The notes: generated from the letters alone by a model not told the origin. Positions 26,085 through 46,341 are shown, counted from the stretch's first letter. The stretch is DNA of 64,000 nt from Blastocystis sp. Blastoise (GCA_039096225.1 JBBPEB010000034.1:620001-684000); one strand, 5' to 3'. A program made the numbers and translations.

Positions 26085-27872
26085 ATGAAATATATAAGTA
26101 CCCGAGGAGGGACTCAACAATGTAATTTTTCCAAAACTCTTTTATATTCTGTTGCAAAGAATGGTGGATATTTTTATCCAGAAACGATTCCTAAAATATC
26201 AAAATCTGAATTAGAATCATGGAAAGTATGTTTGATATAGAATCTAATAGAAATTCATATTTTGAACACTAATCAATTTAGGATTTTACGTATGAACAAA
26301 TTTGTACAGAGGTTCTATCTCGCTTTATTGATGAAGAAACATGTCCTAAAGATGATTTATATAATATTATTTGTACTTCTTATTCAGGATTTGATACAAA
26401 AGAAAGAATTCCTGTAAGTTAAAGAATTTGTTGAGATTTATGTTTGTATTTTTTATATATAGATAAAACAAATAGGAAATGACTTTTTTGCTGAATTTTA
26501 TCATGGACCTTCACTGAGTGACAGTGATTTCCCAATGCAATTCCTGGGTAATTATCTTCAGTATTATGTGGATCATCACATTAAAGATCATAAGAATGAA
26601 TTTGTATGCATTTGTTTTTCATTAATTTTGATAATTTTTTTTTGTGAATAGTTTTATAAATTTTTTTATAATATTTTTTATAATATTTTGATAAATATTT
26701 TTTGTGAATATTTTTATAAATATTTTTTATAAATATTCTTATAAATATTTTTTATAAATATTTGTATAATATTTTTTATAAATAATTTTTATGTCTCTTT
26801 ATAGAATAAAATCATTACAGTTGTTATTGGTTCTCAGTCGAACTCAGGTATTCAATATTATTATTTCTATACTAATATTATATTATATCTTTTCTTTTCT
26901 TTCTTTGTCTCTAGGTCCCGCATGCCTTCAAGCATTGAAATCCAAGAGTGAATTAATATCATGTTATGCACTATATTCTTCTATTGATGTTCGTCGTGTA
27001 GCAGAGAAAGAAATGATTAACGTTATGGGTACATCTGTACATTGTGTTCATGTTGTTGTATAAATATATATATTTATTTATAGTCTATCTTTCTCACTTT
27101 ATATATTATTAAATAATTATATATATATTATTCTAATATAAGAGTACTGTATATTGATTAGTATAATAATTATAATATATACATATATATATACAGGATG
27201 CATGTACTTGTCAAATTTTACAATCTTTAGAAAAGATGTTCTTAACTCATAAATTCGGTGAATATCAGTATTTAGTCTCTGGAAATGCACTAAACTGGTT
27301 CAGAGTTCTTCTAGAAATACCGTATTCTTTATATTATTATATTATAGATTTTTTTATTATATTATATATTATTATATATTATTTTTATTATATTATATAT
27401 TATTATATATTATTATGTTATTATATTATATATTATTCTATATTATTCTATTTTATGTAATATTATATACTATTTAAACTACTTACTTGTTTAATATCAA
27501 TTTTAGTTTATTATTACATTTATATATATATATAGTTTTTATTTCTATACTTATCTCAAAGCCAGTGCTATTCAAAAAGGTCATTTCTCAATAGCAACTA
27601 ATACGTCTAATTTAACATCTGTTATGGCGGGAATATTTGCGCGGGAAATGGGTTTATCTTATGACCATCTATTAGTCTCTTGTAAAGATGACGATCCCTT
27701 CGTCGATTTCATGACCACAGGTATCTTTAACTTCAAATCTTATGCTACTACTACTGTATATATATTTATTGCTACTTTTATTCTTTCTAGTATTATATAT
27801 ATATTTCATAAGATTCTATCTTCATATTATTATGTTATATATTTATCTATCTTTATATGCTAATAATACTTT

Positions 27873-27904
<32 letters not shown>

Positions 27905-28753
27905 GGATCCAAAAGGACCATCCATAAAAGGAAATTGTCAATTTAATTTTGAGAGACTATTATATTATCTCTATAATGACGGTGGCAAAGTAAGTACTAT
28001 CCTTCAACTAAATAATCCAAGTAAGTACATTTTATTACTTATATACAGTAATATCTATTATTATTACTAATATTATTGCTTTATATATAATACTTTAATA
28101 TATTTCCTTTATCAAATATTATACTAATTCATTTTTTTATGTCTCTACATTATATATATATAGATATAGATCATTACACCGTAGATCTTCATTTAATTCA
28201 AAAGAAACTTTCCTTTTTATATGTTAAGAATATATCTAATGAATTATCTGTAGAAGTCTCTAGAGAATGCGCTAAGAATAAGTATATTTATATATATATT
28301 TATATAGATTTATAATATATATTTTACACTCACAATATTGAAAATATTATTATTATATGTATAATTATATACATATATATATAGATTATATATATGTCCT
28401 CATACTGCTTCATCACTAGCTGTCGCACAAGCTTATAAAAAGGAACACAAAAACACAAAAGTAATTGTGTTCTCCCTTGCTAATTGTGGTAAATATCCTT
28501 ATCACATGGCAACAGTGCTTCAATCTCCTCCTGGAACTCTTGTTCCTTCCTATATTCTAAAGTATATATATATATATATATAACATAAAATAACTATCTT
28601 TCTTCTTTCTTTTATAAGATTCTATATCTTTTATTTATATATAGTTTGAATACTGTTAGTACACGTAAGGTGAGTATTAACTATGATTATGATGAAATTG
28701 AACGATATATATTCTCCTCTGCGTGGGATAGCATGAAACAATATCAAAATTAA
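26085..28753 (+). CDS. Threonine synthase-like protein lacking the PLP lysine
   Basis: Predicted 487 aa, the usual size for fungal and bacterial long-form threonine synthase. The N-terminus matches (MKYISTRGG, GGYFYPETIP, FYHGPSL, MQFLGNYLQYY), and later segments align to the family (NALNWFRVL, MAGIFAREMGL, PHTASSLAVA). However, FKD, whose lysine binds PLP, is replaced: GPSLSDSDFPMQF has Ser where Lys should be. The TSGDTG loop reads GSQSNSG and the PTGNFG loop reads TNTSNLT, so cofactor binding is probably lost. Exons: 26085-26225, 26282-26413, 26463-26603, 26805-26847, 26915-27057, 27197-27321, 27536-27755, 27906-28020, 28164-28281, 28385-28561, 28645-28753; all GT-AG and in phase. The intact frame argues for a functional non-enzyme rather than a pseudogene. 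Confidence 0.85.
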
Positions 28754-29305
28754 TTTGATTATTTTTTCATATTTAACATTCATATTTCCATTTTATTGTC
28801 TTTATATTTTTGTAATATAACCTTCTACTTTTTCTTTCTGTATATAAAATTTTTATATTTGCTTCTTTTTGTTATTTAGTTCAACATTTGAAAAAAAAAG
28901 ATCTTCTTTTAATCGTTTTGTTATATATATATATATATATTTCAGAATTAAATAATTTAATTAAACCTCATGACAATTCAATTTTAAAGCAAAACAATAA
29001 TATCTCCTAAGATCAGCACATTTTTCCCCATTTGAAATATAAAAATACATGTATAAAAAATTAATATCACTCTAGACCTATATTTAGAAGACTAATTGAT
29101 AGGAACTTAAAAATCATCCATAATCAAGTAAATTGTAATTATTTTGCAAACAAAAGATCGCAGTTTCTATAAACGCGTGTTTAAATTTTTATCGATGCAA
29201 TCTATATAATATCTCTAATAATAATTTATAATAAGGAAAACCAAATAAAGAAACAGAGCAAAAAATAAAAAAGAAGTTTTTTTTATTACACTTTTTTGTC
29301 GAAAG
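28754..29305. other. Intergenic, no gene seen
   Basis: T-rich 3' flank, then the DHHC gene promoter region. Nothing recognised. Confidence 0.55.
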
Positions 29306-30253
29306 ATGCAACTTGATGATACAAATGCAATTGTAGAGAGTCTTATGGATGTCTTTGACGAGAACTGTTTGAAGAATAACAAGTTACAACAACTTGTTTT
29401 CGTATTCATTGCGTTAAGTATATATATATATTCATTTTATCTTAGAAAATGATTAGCGTTCGTATGTGTTGTCTCTTCAATAACAATAAGAATTGTCTTC
29501 CTGGAGATGTTGAAAGAATACTCGATTACTCTGATCTTTTCACTCTACTTATACTGCTTGTTTTGCTTCCTATACTTTTATATCAACGTCATTCTTGTGA
29601 ATCCAGTATTTATTTTGTAATTATTAAAGTCTTATATAAATTAGGGTCATCCTTCAAATTCAGAGAATCAGAAGGATCCAGAAAATCAGTCATTAATAGG
29701 CAATAACAGTAATAATCATATGAATAAAAATAATCTTGAATATTGTGTGTATTGTATGTTATTTTTCATTGTTATTCAATTATATTTTATATATATTATT
29801 ATATTTTATAGGTAACACGTATCGACCAATAGGATGCCATCATTGTTCGACGTGTAATAAATGTATACTTAGAGTATATATATGTATATTATTATATTTA
29901 ATATTTCGATGGCATATATAATTATATTTTTTTTGCATTGTATATATAATTATATATATATATATATATATATATAATTATATATATAGATGGATCATCA
30001 TTGTACATGGTGTGCAAATTGCATTGGATATTATAATCATAGATATTTTATTTGTTTTTTATTTTATGGATTACTTGTGTATTTTATCAGTTTCAGTGCT
30101 ATTCTTTATTGTTATCGACATATTAATTTATCTATTTATGCACATACTATTCGATATAATCTCTTATTTGGTTTCCTTTTCTCTTTGGCAGCTATCTTGG
30201 TATTTACTATATACTTAATTTGGCAATTCTCAGCAATTCTGAAGGGCTTAGTA

Positions 30254-30297
<44 letters not shown>

Positions 30298-30669
30298 TGT
30301 ATATGATTTATTAAATCCAAATATTCAACAACAACATGCTCAAGAAGTATCCATATATATATATATATATATAGTATTTTCTGTAATTCTAATATATATA
30401 CTCTCTATATATATATTATTATTTATATCTATAGTCATTGAATCACGATCATAATTCTATTATTCAACATCTTAAAATCATTTTTGGAGAACATTTGTAT
30501 ATATATATATATATATTCAATAATATACATATATTCAATAATATACATATATTCAATATTATACATATATTCATTAATATATGAATATATTCATTTATTC
30601 AATATATATAGATATTTAGCTTTGTTGCCAGTTTCATCTACACTTCATAATGATCAAATATTTTATTAA
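29306..30669 (+). CDS. DHHC-type protein S-acyltransferase (palmitoyltransferase)
   Basis: Multi-pass membrane enzyme that transfers palmitate to protein cysteines. Predicted 287 aa in eight exons: 29306-29417, 29457-29605, 29645-29753, 29812-29873, 29990-30250, 30296-30346, 30435-30496, 30612-30669. The cysteine-rich domain is complete across three junctions: YCVYC, then TYRPIGCHHCSTC, then MDHHCTWCANCIGYYNHRYF. The catalytic DHHC cysteine is present. Two membrane segments precede the domain (around EYSITLIFSLYLYCLFCFLY) and two follow it. The first intron must use the second of two nearby AGs (GATTAG at 29456); the earlier CTTAG would give an immediate stop. Confidence 0.92.
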
Positions 30670-30716
30670 TATAATTCCAGTAACATACACTAGTAAATCT
30701 CATTATATTTATTATC

Positions 30717-30794
<78 letters not shown>

Positions 30795-31891
30795 CTATTC
30801 TATTATTAAGGTCATCTTTAACATTTCTTTTCTTATTATTATTCGCATCTTCATTATATTTATATATTATTATTAAATCTTTTTTTTACTATTTCTTTTT
30901 TGCATTATACGAAAGTATTGATTAGTCTTTATGCTATATTATTTTGGTGGTTTATTGTTATGTGTTTTTCTACTATATGAACTATTTATAGTATTGATTA
31001 AACAAATTTAAAATAAATTTTAATTGTCATTAGAGAAGATTGAATAAAGTTTATATATCTTGAAAACAGTAACATATAAAACAATGGAATGAAATCCTAA
31101 ACAAAACACTATAAAATATGAAGATAACAGAGAGTATTAGATTAATATAAATATATTTCTATTTATAAAAAATAGCAAAAAATGTATGGATAACAGAATA
31201 TATAATTATTAAAAAAGTGTGTAGAAAAAAGTATATGAAATGAATGACATAAAAAAAAACTTGAGAAGCAAGAAATAGTGTAAATAGATGACTATATAAA
31301 AAATATCATCTAAACATAATCATATACTCATATATATATAATGAATAGAAAGAGAAGATAAATAAAAAAAAAGTATATATATAAATGTAAAACCACTAAA
31401 TGATGGAATGATTGAATAGCTATTATAATATAAATAGCATATATGATCATTTTAAGATTGTTGATAATATATATATATTAATGATATAAAGAAAAAAGGA
31501 ATGTAATAGAGTTTTGAAAAAGCTATAAATAGTGTATATTATATATATAATATATAATATATAATATAATATATATATATATATTAATAAAAAAAAACTA
31601 GTAAAGAGTATTCTATAAATAAGAAGTGATGGTAAATATTATTAAAAATGAAATTCAAAGAGAATAAGAGAATTAATATGAATTGTAAAGTAATATAATA
31701 TGAAAGTTAAAGAAAATGAAGAGTAAAAAGACATGAATAAGTAGAAAATATATAAATTAACTATATTAATAGTTAAAAAAAAGTTTTATCAAAAGTGAGT
31801 TGTATATAAATAAAAAAAAAAAAAAGAAATAATAAAAATAATAATATATTTTAAAATTAATGATAAATAAATATATTGAATCTAAAATATA

Positions 31892-31948
<57 letters not shown>

Positions 31949-32996
31949 CAATTATAATAAATAGTTTTCAAAAGGGCATCAACAGAAGCATAAAATAATT
32001 ATATATATATATTATATATATATATATAAAGAGAGAGAGAGAGAGAGGTTTAAAAATGATATATATAGAAATAGAATAATAGTAAATATAAAGTATTGAT
32101 ATAGTCAACTGATGAGGACATATATAAAAATAAGAGAATAGATAGAAGAGAATAAAAGGAAATAATAAAAATAATTCCTTAGATTTATAGAAAAGAAAAC
32201 ATTTGAATAAATATATATATGTAGAAGAAAGAGAAAAGAAGAGAAAAATATGGAAAACTCATATACAATAAAAATAAAAGATATAGAGATAGATAGAGTA
32301 TAGATGAATAATGATATATATATATGTATAGTATATAAATATATAAAAAGGTATAATAAATTGATAATAAAAGAAACAGTTCTATAATAGAGAATATATC
32401 TGTATATATTAAAATTATGATAAGAATAGAATGACAAGAGAGGAATCATGTCAAAGAATTTAATTATATATATATATATATAAATAAAAATAGAAAGTAT
32501 CTTAAGTGAATAGACTAGATACAACAAGAAATAAAATATTATAATATATATATAAATATTAAAAATTCATATATATGTAAATAAAAGCTTTATACTTATA
32601 GATAAATGATATAAATAATATAGGATAGCTATTTTATATATGTATATATATATATATATATATAATTATATACATAACAAAGCCTATAAAATGAAATATT
32701 TAAGCGAAATAGTACTGAATTGAGATTAATATATATACTTATAAAACAATAAATTCAAAAATAGAATTCAGAATTTATATGCAAAAATAAATTAAAAAAA
32801 TAGAAGTATATATATATTTATATATAGAAATAAATTAATATTAAATTAAATAAAAAAAAAATGACATAAATATTGTATTATTAATCTAAAAGCAAAAAAA
32901 TAAAAAATAAAAAATAAAAATAAAAAAAAAAAAAAAACAAGATTCAAAATATAATATAACCTATATATAGAAACAGAAACAATTAAGAGAAATAAG
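30670..32996. other. 2.3-kb convergent intergenic region with a skew switch near 31.0 kb
   Basis: Separates the convergent DHHC (+) and hydrolase (-) genes. A (TA)n array occupies 30719-30791 and another lies near 31897-31945. The + strand is T-rich up to about 30.95 kb and purine-rich (A, some G) from there to 32.99 kb. No protein similarity in any frame. Confidence 0.6.
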
Positions 32997-34109
32997 TTAT
33001 AATTTCTCTTTTAACCACTGAAGGATGAGTCCCCGCGGTTCTACAGTACATCCAGTTTCTGGATCATCTGCTGATAATCTTTTGGGATTAAAAAGAAATT
33101 TCGTAACTGATTTAGCATGAATCATAGCTTTATCTTGTCTATATAAAGAAGATTCACTATTAATATAGGTATAAGAAGCAGACATTAGAAGTACATCTTG
33201 TTTTATTTTAGGACATATGTCCTTTAGAGAATAAGTAGAAATGTCATCAATGTATGCCATCATCGTAGGTATATTCTTCACAATTCGAAATCGATTGTTT
33301 ATTGCATAAAGAGCATAATTACGTTTTGTTTTCTTTGAGTTTTCAAATGAAAATGGATTTAAATGAAGAAGACGATGAATTGGCATAAACAAACGAATAA
33401 AAGGAGTTGTGATATCACGAACCAAAGGAACATAATCAAATATAGGGTTAATAAGAATTAGTTGTTTAATTCTATCATCGTATGAAGCTGCACGGCTACT
33501 CCAATAACAACCAACAACATAACCACAAACAATACAAGAAGTAATTTTAAAATAATCCAAAAGCGATGATATATACTTATCAGAATTCTCATTACTGTAT
33601 AAACCTTTTAAAAAAGAACTACCTTGACCAGGAGCATCACAAAGGTATACTGTAAATCCTTCTGATACAAGTGGATCAAGAAAAGCAACAAATTCCTCAG
33701 CATAAGACCAAGCATCTGTACAGAAAATAAGCTTATGCTTTTCTTCTGGTGACTTTAGAATAATACAACTTAATGATCCATCACCAAAAGGAATATTTTT
33801 ATTTTCTAGATTGATACCCATATCACTGAATGCATGATAGAAGCATTCTAACGATTGAGTATATAAAGATTCTAATTCAGGAGTTGATAAATCCAAAAAT
33901 GTTTGAGCCATTTTGAAATAATAACCAGCATGAAGGTATCTATTCTGTCTCAAAGCATTTTGAGCCAGTTTTTTCCATTCTTTCAACCATTCTTCTGTTG
34001 TTTGAATGGTAGATACCATTGGAAGCACTTCACCCATATCACAAATGACTTGGCCAGAATCAATAAATGGATGAAGAATATAATTAATATCTTCTTGTTT
34101 GAGTAACAT
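32997..34109 (-). CDS. Alpha/beta-hydrolase fold protein, intronless, lacking the nucleophile serine
   Basis: Single-exon gene of 370 aa. After a helical N-terminus (EEWLKEWKKLAQNALRQNRY) comes the hydrolase core: oxyanion-region strand HKLIFCTDAWSY, YLCDAPGQGSS, nucleophile elbow VCGYVVGCYW, and ILINPIFDYVP. The helical N-terminus plus core resembles bacterial FrsA/DUF1100-type hydrolases. The elbow GxSxG reads GYVVG, with Val in place of Ser, so classical esterase activity is unlikely; FrsA family members are also reported without this serine. No intron in 1.1 kb, in a window where other genes average about one per 250 coding nt, suggests retroposition or transfer from bacteria. Start: first ATG (MLLKQEDINY). 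Confidence 0.82.
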   Translation of the reverse strand: MLLKQEDINYILHPFIDSGQVICDMGEVLPMVSTIQTTEEWLKEWKKLAQNALRQNRYLHAGYYFKMAQTFLDLSTPELESLYTQSLECFYHAFSDMGINLENKNIPFGDGSLSCIILKSPEEKHKLIFCTDAWSYAEEFVAFLDPLVSEGFTVYLCDAPGQGSSFLKGLYSNENSDKYISSLLDYFKITSCIVCGYVVGCYWSSRAASYDDRIKQLILINPIFDYVPLVRDITTPFIRLFMPIHRLLHLNPFSFENSKKTKRNYALYAINNRFRIVKNIPTMMAYIDDISTYSLKDICPKIKQDVLLMSASYTYINSESSLYRQDKAMIHAKSVTKFLFNPKRLSADDPETGCTVEPRGLILQWLKEKL

Positions 34110-34625
34110 AAGAAATAAAAAAATATATATAAGGAAGGGTAAAAGAAAGAAAAAAAAGACACACGATTTGATTGGTTAATTTGTTGTCATTCTCCAATGA
34201 TCTTTACTTATTTTGGTTAATAAGTATATGATTGGATTTCTATCTTGTTTACCCAAAAAGTATGAGAATAATGGCTTCGCCTCTTTATGGTCGATATATT
34301 GATTGGTGGATCATATGACGAAAACGAACTCAACTTGTTTTTAGTAAATGAATTAAGAATTGTTTTTATATGCGTTTTCTTGTATTTATAATGATAAACT
34401 ATGATTTTTAAATATTATTTATTTGATTAATAAAATCTAAGATTGTTCACTGATAAAAGAATATATGGAATATAGATTTATATGAAAAAATAAAATTAAA
34501 TTAAATACTTTGAAAACAAATATTTCTTTAAATAATAAGTTATATCCATGTAAATAATTGCGGTAAGAAGTTAAACAATAAAAGTAAAATGAAAAGAATT
34601 ATGTAGAAGAAGAAGAAAGAGCATT
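34110..34625. other. Intergenic, no gene seen
   Basis: 5' flank of the hydrolase gene and 3' flank of TOM70, both on the - strand. Confidence 0.6.
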
Positions 34626-37954
<3,329 letters not shown>

Positions 37955-38412
37955 GTCAACTAATAAACAGGAACAATTAGCTTCTTAACAAATGTACAAT
38001 TTAATCTAAACGATAAAGAATATCATTTTCTTAAGAAATGAAGTCATTCTAGACGAATTCCATTTGTTTCCCTATAAAACTGAATTCCCCATAATTATTT
38101 TTTCTTTAGATTCAAATAATACTTTATTGGTGTTTTCTTAACTCTATACAATATATTTACGTGATATTGATTGTTTCATCAAATGTAAATGATGTCTAGG
38201 AATAAATAAATAATTTATGACAATGAAATTGTTGTTTTATTAAGTAATATTTTATTATAATTGGCTTTTTATCGTTGTAAATATAAAGATAAAGACGAAA
38301 TATATAACACAGCAAAACTAAGCAATAAATTTTATTTTAAAAACAGATGAATAACACAAAAAAGAGTGAAAAAGCAAAATAGTCAAGACAGAGCATGAAC
38401 AATGAGATCACA
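37955..38412. other. Intergenic, no gene seen
   Basis: Between the TOM70 start and the CPSF3 stop, both on the - strand. Confidence 0.6.
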
Positions 38413-42743
<4,331 letters not shown>

Positions 42744-43277
42744 ACTATAAATTTTCTGGTTCCATAAATCTAAAAATATAAAATAACTTTTTTTAAATAA
42801 CAAACGATATTCAATACTGTTTTTCGTTTTATTATTTTTATATGTAGTTGATACATACTTAGGTCGTGTGAATAAACATTGTAAATTCTATATTAAAAGA
42901 GTAATTATATAATTATTGATTAAATTGTTGAGATAATAAAATATTTAATGTTCTTTGAAGATCTTTATAATGTAAATATTGTTTTTGATCCACTTTGATT
43001 GTTGATTTTGAATAAATGAAGAATTGAAATTGACAAAAAATCTTCAAAATAATATGTATATTCATAATTGCAGTTTTAATTTGTTGGTATTTTTAATTTT
43101 AGTTTCAGATCAATAACAAAACAACTTATATTAAGAAAAAAACTATTTTATTTTAAATGATAATAAATGGAAAGAACTATAAAAGAATAGAATAATTGGA
43201 ATTGATGTAATATGATGAATCTCAAGGTTATTTAATTAGTCATCATAAAGAATTGTATATAAAAGATAAAACAAGGT
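42744..43277. other. Intergenic, no gene seen
   Basis: 5' flank of CPSF3, possibly with a 5'UTR intron (donor near 42861, acceptor near 42773), and the 3' flank of panB. Confidence 0.5.
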
Positions 43278-43681
43278 TTAGTAGACTTTAATAGGTTCAT
43301 CTTTGTCAGCGTTAGTAGTAGAGACAGGAGCAGGAGTGACAGACTCGTCGTCATCCATAAGTTTCATACCAAGAGCCGTTTCAAGTTTAGCGACAGCTTC
43401 ATCAGGAATTTTATAAGAGCAATAATTATTTCCAGGGAATTGTTTGGAAACAATTTCATCTTTAAATGTACAAAGAGCCTTATGGACTTCAAGACCTATT
43501 TGTGCATACTGCTTACAGAAGGAAGGAGTAGCCTAGATTCGAATAATATATAATAAGAAGAAGAACAAGAATATATAATATATAATATATTATATATAAT
43601 AATGTATATATGTATATATATATACTTGAGCATGGTGAGGATGTTGGAGCATACCCAAAATATCATGATAGACAAGAATCT

Positions 43682-43724
<43 letters not shown>

Positions 43725-45214
43725 TATATATATACTTGTCCGGAGACATAAGGTCCACTGCCGATACCTATTGTGGGAATATGAATACTCTTCGTAATAG
43801 CTTTACCTACAAGAGGAGGAACCTATATATATATATATAGAAGATATATATATATATATATATATATGCTATATATAGAGAATATTAATATTGAAAAGTG
43901 AGATAGAATAAAGAATATATCCATATATATAGAAGATAGAATATAATAAAAACTAGAAATATACGCATTCAATAACAACACTGAAGCATCCAGCGTTTTC
44001 AAGAGCAATAGCATCTTCAATAACCTTCATAGCATTATCAACTATATATAAGTAGAAGAAGAAGAGAATAATGAAATATGAATATAAGGATTATATATAT
44101 TTATTATATAAAGATGAGTATAATATACATGTTTTTCCTTGAACTCTAAATCCTCCTAAGTTCGATATACTTTGAGGAGTAAGACCTATATGGCCCTGTA
44201 CAGCAATACCTGCGTCAACGATATGACGCACTATATACAGATGATGTGTTATTAGGGATTGAAAAAGAAGAAGAAAAAAAATATAACAATCTTTTATTAT
44301 AAGTCTAATAAATAACATAAATAAAACATAAATAATAAAACATAAATATCATAAATAAAACATAAATAATAAAATATAAATATCATAAATAAAACATAAA
44401 TAATAAAATAAATATAATAAAAACATAATATCTCATATAAATACCTGTTTCAGCTCTCTTTTTCCCGCCTTCTAATTTGATGGCGTCAACGAATCCTTCC
44501 TTCATAAATCGGAGTGCATTTCTTAATCCATCTTCCTTAGAAACTTCCTATATATCAATTATATATCAATTATATATCAATTATATATCAATTATATATC
44601 AATTATATATCAATTATATATATATATACATAAGAACCAAAAGGCATATCACCGACAACTAAAGAAGCATGTGCACCTCTAAATATATATATATATATTT
44701 ATTTTATGAACTATATATATATATAGGATACCTAGTAACTGATTTACAATTATGAATCATATCTTCCATAGTTACAGGTAAAGTATTCTCATATCCCTAA
44801 AATAACACAAATATAAATAATTATTAACATTATTATTTAAAAAACAATACACAAAAGAGTTATTCAAACAAAGAGATAATAGAAAATACATCCCATGGTG
44901 ACCATACCAGAGGAATCACCTACTAAAATCATATCAAAACCAGCAGCATCAAGTAAAACACCTGCAGGGTAGTCGTATCCAGTACAACAAGCGATTTTCT
45001 CTCCTTTGCGATATTTACTTAAGATTGTTTGAGTTGTAACCTTCTTTCTTGGTATGGCAGGTTTTACAGCATCAGGATGAATAAAACGAGCACCAATGAC
45101 AGGTGTAGCCTTCAAGAGACCTATTATTTTGTAGAAAGATGAAACGTTACTATTCATACCTCTTGAAATACGTGAAGTATTCTTTAAGATAATACCTTGC
45201 ATATCCAGAAACAA
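43278..45214 (-). CDS. panB: Ketopantoate hydroxymethyltransferase (3-methyl-2-oxobutanoate hydroxymethyltransferase)
   Basis: First committed step of pantothenate/CoA synthesis: 2-oxoisovalerate plus methylene-THF to ketopantoate. Predicted 370 aa, nine exons: 45214-44894, 44796-44732, 44678-44630, 44547-44445, 44230-44129, 44041-43965, 43822-43736, 43679-43626, 43532-43278. Family segments: [90 protein letters not shown]. The N-terminal ~60 residues, lacking in bacterial PanB, may be a mitochondrial presequence. Exon 1 to exon 2 cannot be joined in frame with GT-AG: the tetranucleotide GGAT is present on both sides of the intron. A second ATG four codons downstream is an alternative start. 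Confidence 0.93.
44551..44625. repeat. Short tandem repeat (~11 bp) in a panB intron
   Basis: About six copies of a TATATCAATTA unit followed by TA repeats, filling intron 44548-44629. Confidence 0.85.
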
Positions 45215-45610
45215 AGGAAAGAAACAAAATTTTTTGTCTTTTTTTCTTACAAACTTGTTTTAAAGGAAAACACATCGCTTCCACTCAAAAATTGTGTGTA
45301 AGTCTGACAAATCATGTTTATTTGAAACGTCATCATTTCTCCTCCTTACTCTTTCGACTTCTTTTTCTCTTTTATTCCCTTTTTCTTTTTACTTATTTCC
45401 CATATATTTGTATTTTGTTATCGGCGTATACCATAAAACTTTTAATTTTTCTTATTAAGAAACGAGAAGCCTAAAAGAAGGATTTCTTATTGTTGTGACT
45501 TCTGTGAATAAATAGTTGGAAAGTGTCATAAAACGTAGAAGACAACACTGACAATATAAGATTGTAAAAATGATTTCATAAAATAACTAATAAAAAACTT
45601 AAAAAAATAA
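45215..45610. other. Intergenic, no gene seen
   Basis: 5' flank of panB. An open frame on + at 45292-45474 has no similarity and is not called. Confidence 0.55.
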
Positions 45611-45612
45611 AA

Positions 45613-45798
45613 TTATTCAGATTTCTTTTCTTGACTTGTTCTGATGTTTGTTTTTGGTCTTAAAATACTTCTTGTATCATCGTGTAAATCAACATGTTCA
45701 ATTTTATTTGTTTGTTTTAAGTAGCTGACATAAAATGAAGCGCCGATACTGACTGTGAATACAGTAGCAAGAACAGTTTTAACAAATGTAGGATTCAT
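45613..45798 (-). CDS. Small single-pass protein, PET117-like
   Basis: Intronless frame of 61 aa from MNPTFVKT (a slightly longer start at 45813 exists). It has one N-terminal hydrophobic segment (VLATVFTVSIGASFYVSYL) followed by a polar tail (KQTNKIEHVDLHDDTRSI). The layout (hydrophobic segment, then Gln/Lys-rich region, then D-x-x-R) resembles PET117, a mitochondrial cytochrome c oxidase assembly factor, but the match is short and weak. It could be another small mitochondrial membrane protein. It shows balanced codon use, unlike the surrounding low-complexity sequence, which is why it is called. Confidence 0.42.
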   Translation of the reverse strand: MNPTFVKTVLATVFTVSIGASFYVSYLKQTNKIEHVDLHDDTRSILRPKTNIRTSQEKKSE

Positions 45799-45813
45799 AT
45801 TGAAAAAGCACAA

Positions 45814-46341
45814 TTTTAATAAAATAAAAAGAATTCTATGAAAACGTTTTTAAGATATTGGATAAATGGATGGAGTTTTAAAAATGAATATTATTCGTGA
45901 TTGATGAATATATAAACAATTCTTTTGATATTCAATGAATTTAAATAAAAAAATAATTAAATTAATTTCTTAAAAAGTGAGTGAAAATAAAAGTAGTATA
46001 CTAGAGACAACAAGAATAGTACTAATAACAAAAGGTAGTAGACAGATAGATAAGTATAATAGTATAAATTTAAAAAATATAATTGAAAAAGAGACTCATC
46101 GAGAATTACATTTATAAAACACAAAAAAAAATAAGTATAAATATATAGATTTAAAAAAAGGAGCTACTCTATAAGAATTATTAATAATTCCTAATATATA
46201 AATATTAGATATATAATAATATTTAGAACTATCTATAAAACATGAAGCAAAAACTGTGATTGAACTATTTAAAAAAACGAGACTATTCATTTAAAGTTAT
46301 ATATATATTATAATGAATAGAATTGAGTTGTATATAACGTT
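45814..46341. other. Intergenic, no gene seen
   Basis: AT-rich; a 64-codon - strand frame at 46096-46290 is hydrophobic low complexity and not supported. Confidence 0.55.

Noticed and set aside
30347-30434. DHHC intron starting GTATCCATAT as a U12 intron
   Set aside because: No U12 branch site, normal TATAG end; GTATCC here is a one-step variant of the usual GTATAT donor. The same reasoning applies to the panB intron 44679-44731.
42841-42890. Upstream CPSF3 start MFIHTT
   Set aside because: This frame meets a stop before the plausible donor; at most it is a 5'UTR exon or short upstream frame.
46096-46290. Small - strand gene between PET117-like and CAPZA
   Set aside because: Hydrophobic low-complexity frame in AT-rich DNA, no similarity or intron evidence.
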